From NCBI GenBank assembly GCA_003661865.1, contig QMWY01000065.1, forward strand, positions 1 to 6,381: a DNA stretch of 6,381 bases, in the 5' to 3' direction. Position 1 is the stretch's first letter; each line of letters opens with the position of its first letter. Source of the stretch: Thermoprotei archaeon (GTDB lineage: Archaea; Thermoproteota; Thermoprotei_A; Sulfolobales; Ignisphaeraceae). Positions 5,893 through 6,381 of the stretch are shown one piece after another. Under the pieces are notes generated by a model. That model was not told the DNA's origin. It made no database searches and worked only from the letters and a program-made list of their open reading frames with translations. The position numbers and the translations under genes are program-made.

Positions 5893-6381
5893 ATGGAGGT
5901 CGTAACGACGGATGTGCTCGTAATAGGCTGTGGAGCGGCTGGCCTAAGGGCTGCTATAGAGGCTGCTGAGCAGAGCGTCGACGTGCTCCTCGTGACCAAG
6001 GGGCGGATAGGCGCAGCGGCAACACCTATGGCGGAGGGCGGGGTCAACGCCGCTATAGACCCGAGGGATAGCTGGGAGAAGCACTTCGAGGATACCGTAA
6101 GAGCCGGGGCCTTCCTCAACGAGCAGCACCTAGTCGAGGTACTGGTGAAGGAGATCCCATCGAGGATCTACGAGCTTGAGGAGTGGGGGGCTGTTTTCAG
6201 CAGGAGGAGCGACGGCCTAATAGCCCAGCGGCGGTTCGGGAAGCAGAGCTTCCCAAGGACGTGCTTCGCCTCGGATAGGACGGGGCACGAGATCTTCACG
6301 GTTCTGCTGAGCCAGGCCCTGAGGACAGGGATCGAGATCATCGAGAACTGCTTCGTCTCCAAACTCCTCGTTGCTGAGGGA
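5893..6381 (+). CDS. Fumarate reductase/succinate dehydrogenase type flavoprotein, 5' part
   Basis: The first 163 codons of an FAD-dependent oxidoreductase of the SdhA/FrdA/L-aspartate oxidase family are present, and the frame is open to the right edge. The N-terminal dinucleotide-binding motif DVLVIGCGAAGLRAAIEA (7-24) with GxGxxG binds the FAD ADP moiety. MAEGGVNAAI (46-55) matches the family's AxGGxNA loop. EKHFEDTVRAGAFLNE (62-77) and LEEWGAVFSR (95-104) are the typical following helices. FGKQSFPRTCFASDRTGHEI (115-134) matches the FG...R.C.A.D.TGHE block near the active site. Where Sdh/Frd subunits that bind FAD covalently have His, this protein has Ala43 (codon 6019-6021), so FAD is predicted to be non-covalent, as in L-aspartate oxidase and, probably, archaeal thiol:fumarate reductase-like enzymes. 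The start follows the H-like gene by 3 bases with GAGG at 5877-5880, so the two are almost certainly one transcript. Its exact reaction (fumarate reduction, succinate oxidation or aspartate oxidation) needs the missing C-terminus and neighbours. Confidence 0.88.
   Translation, partial: MEVVTTDVLVIGCGAAGLRAAIEAAEQSVDVLLVTKGRIGAAATPMAEGGVNAAIDPRDSWEKHFEDTVRAGAFLNEQHLVEVLVKEIPSRIYELEEWGAVFSRRSDGLIAQRRFGKQSFPRTCFASDRTGHEIFTVLLSQALRTGIEIIENCFVSKLLVAEG

Noticed and set aside
5886..6129. Two overlapping minus-strand frames opposite the flavoprotein
   Set aside because: They are antisense to the FAD-binding motif region of a clearly conserved enzyme and show no conserved features.

Overview
The window looks like a chromosomal segment of a hyperthermophilic crenarchaeon (Thermoproteota). 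The evidence is GC content near 58% by sampling, heavy use of AGG for Arg and ATA for Ile with many CTA codons, GTG initiation at several genes, short crenarchaeal-type TATA boxes, Shine-Dalgarno stretches matching GGAGGTGAT, and genes that abut or overlap. The closest genus cannot be named from sequence alone; Desulfurococcales or Acidilobales-like organisms would fit.

Layout. The left half (1 to about 3137) is a minus-strand operon read right to left: an ABC-2 type ATPase, its membrane permease (start codon inside the 3' end of the ATPase gene), and a ClC-family chloride channel that starts 3 bases after the permease stop and runs off the left edge. A compact divergent intergenic region (about 3138-3262) holds a near-symmetric TATA element and a nested inverted repeat. 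The right half is on the plus strand: an ArsB/NhaD/P-protein type ion permease (3263-4561), then, 25 bases later, a protein with a degenerate universal-stress-protein-like fold (4587-5399). After a 58-base gap with its own TATA box comes a second plus-strand unit: a lipoyl-carrier protein of the glycine-cleavage H family (5458-5889), followed after 3 bases by a fumarate reductase/succinate dehydrogenase type flavoprotein that runs off the right edge (5893 onward).

How the genes may work together. The ATPase and permease form an obvious exporter pair, and co-transcription with ClC suggests a combined export/anion-conductance function. The ion permease with a USP-like partner resembles a transporter with a cytoplasmic nucleotide-responsive or regulatory subunit. 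The H-like protein keeps its lipoyl lysine and is coupled to a flavoprotein that lacks the usual covalent-FAD histidine. This pairing is the most interesting item: it suggests that a protein-bound dihydrolipoyl group could exchange electrons with a fumarate reductase-like enzyme. No RNA gene, CRISPR array, insertion sequence or origin was recognised.
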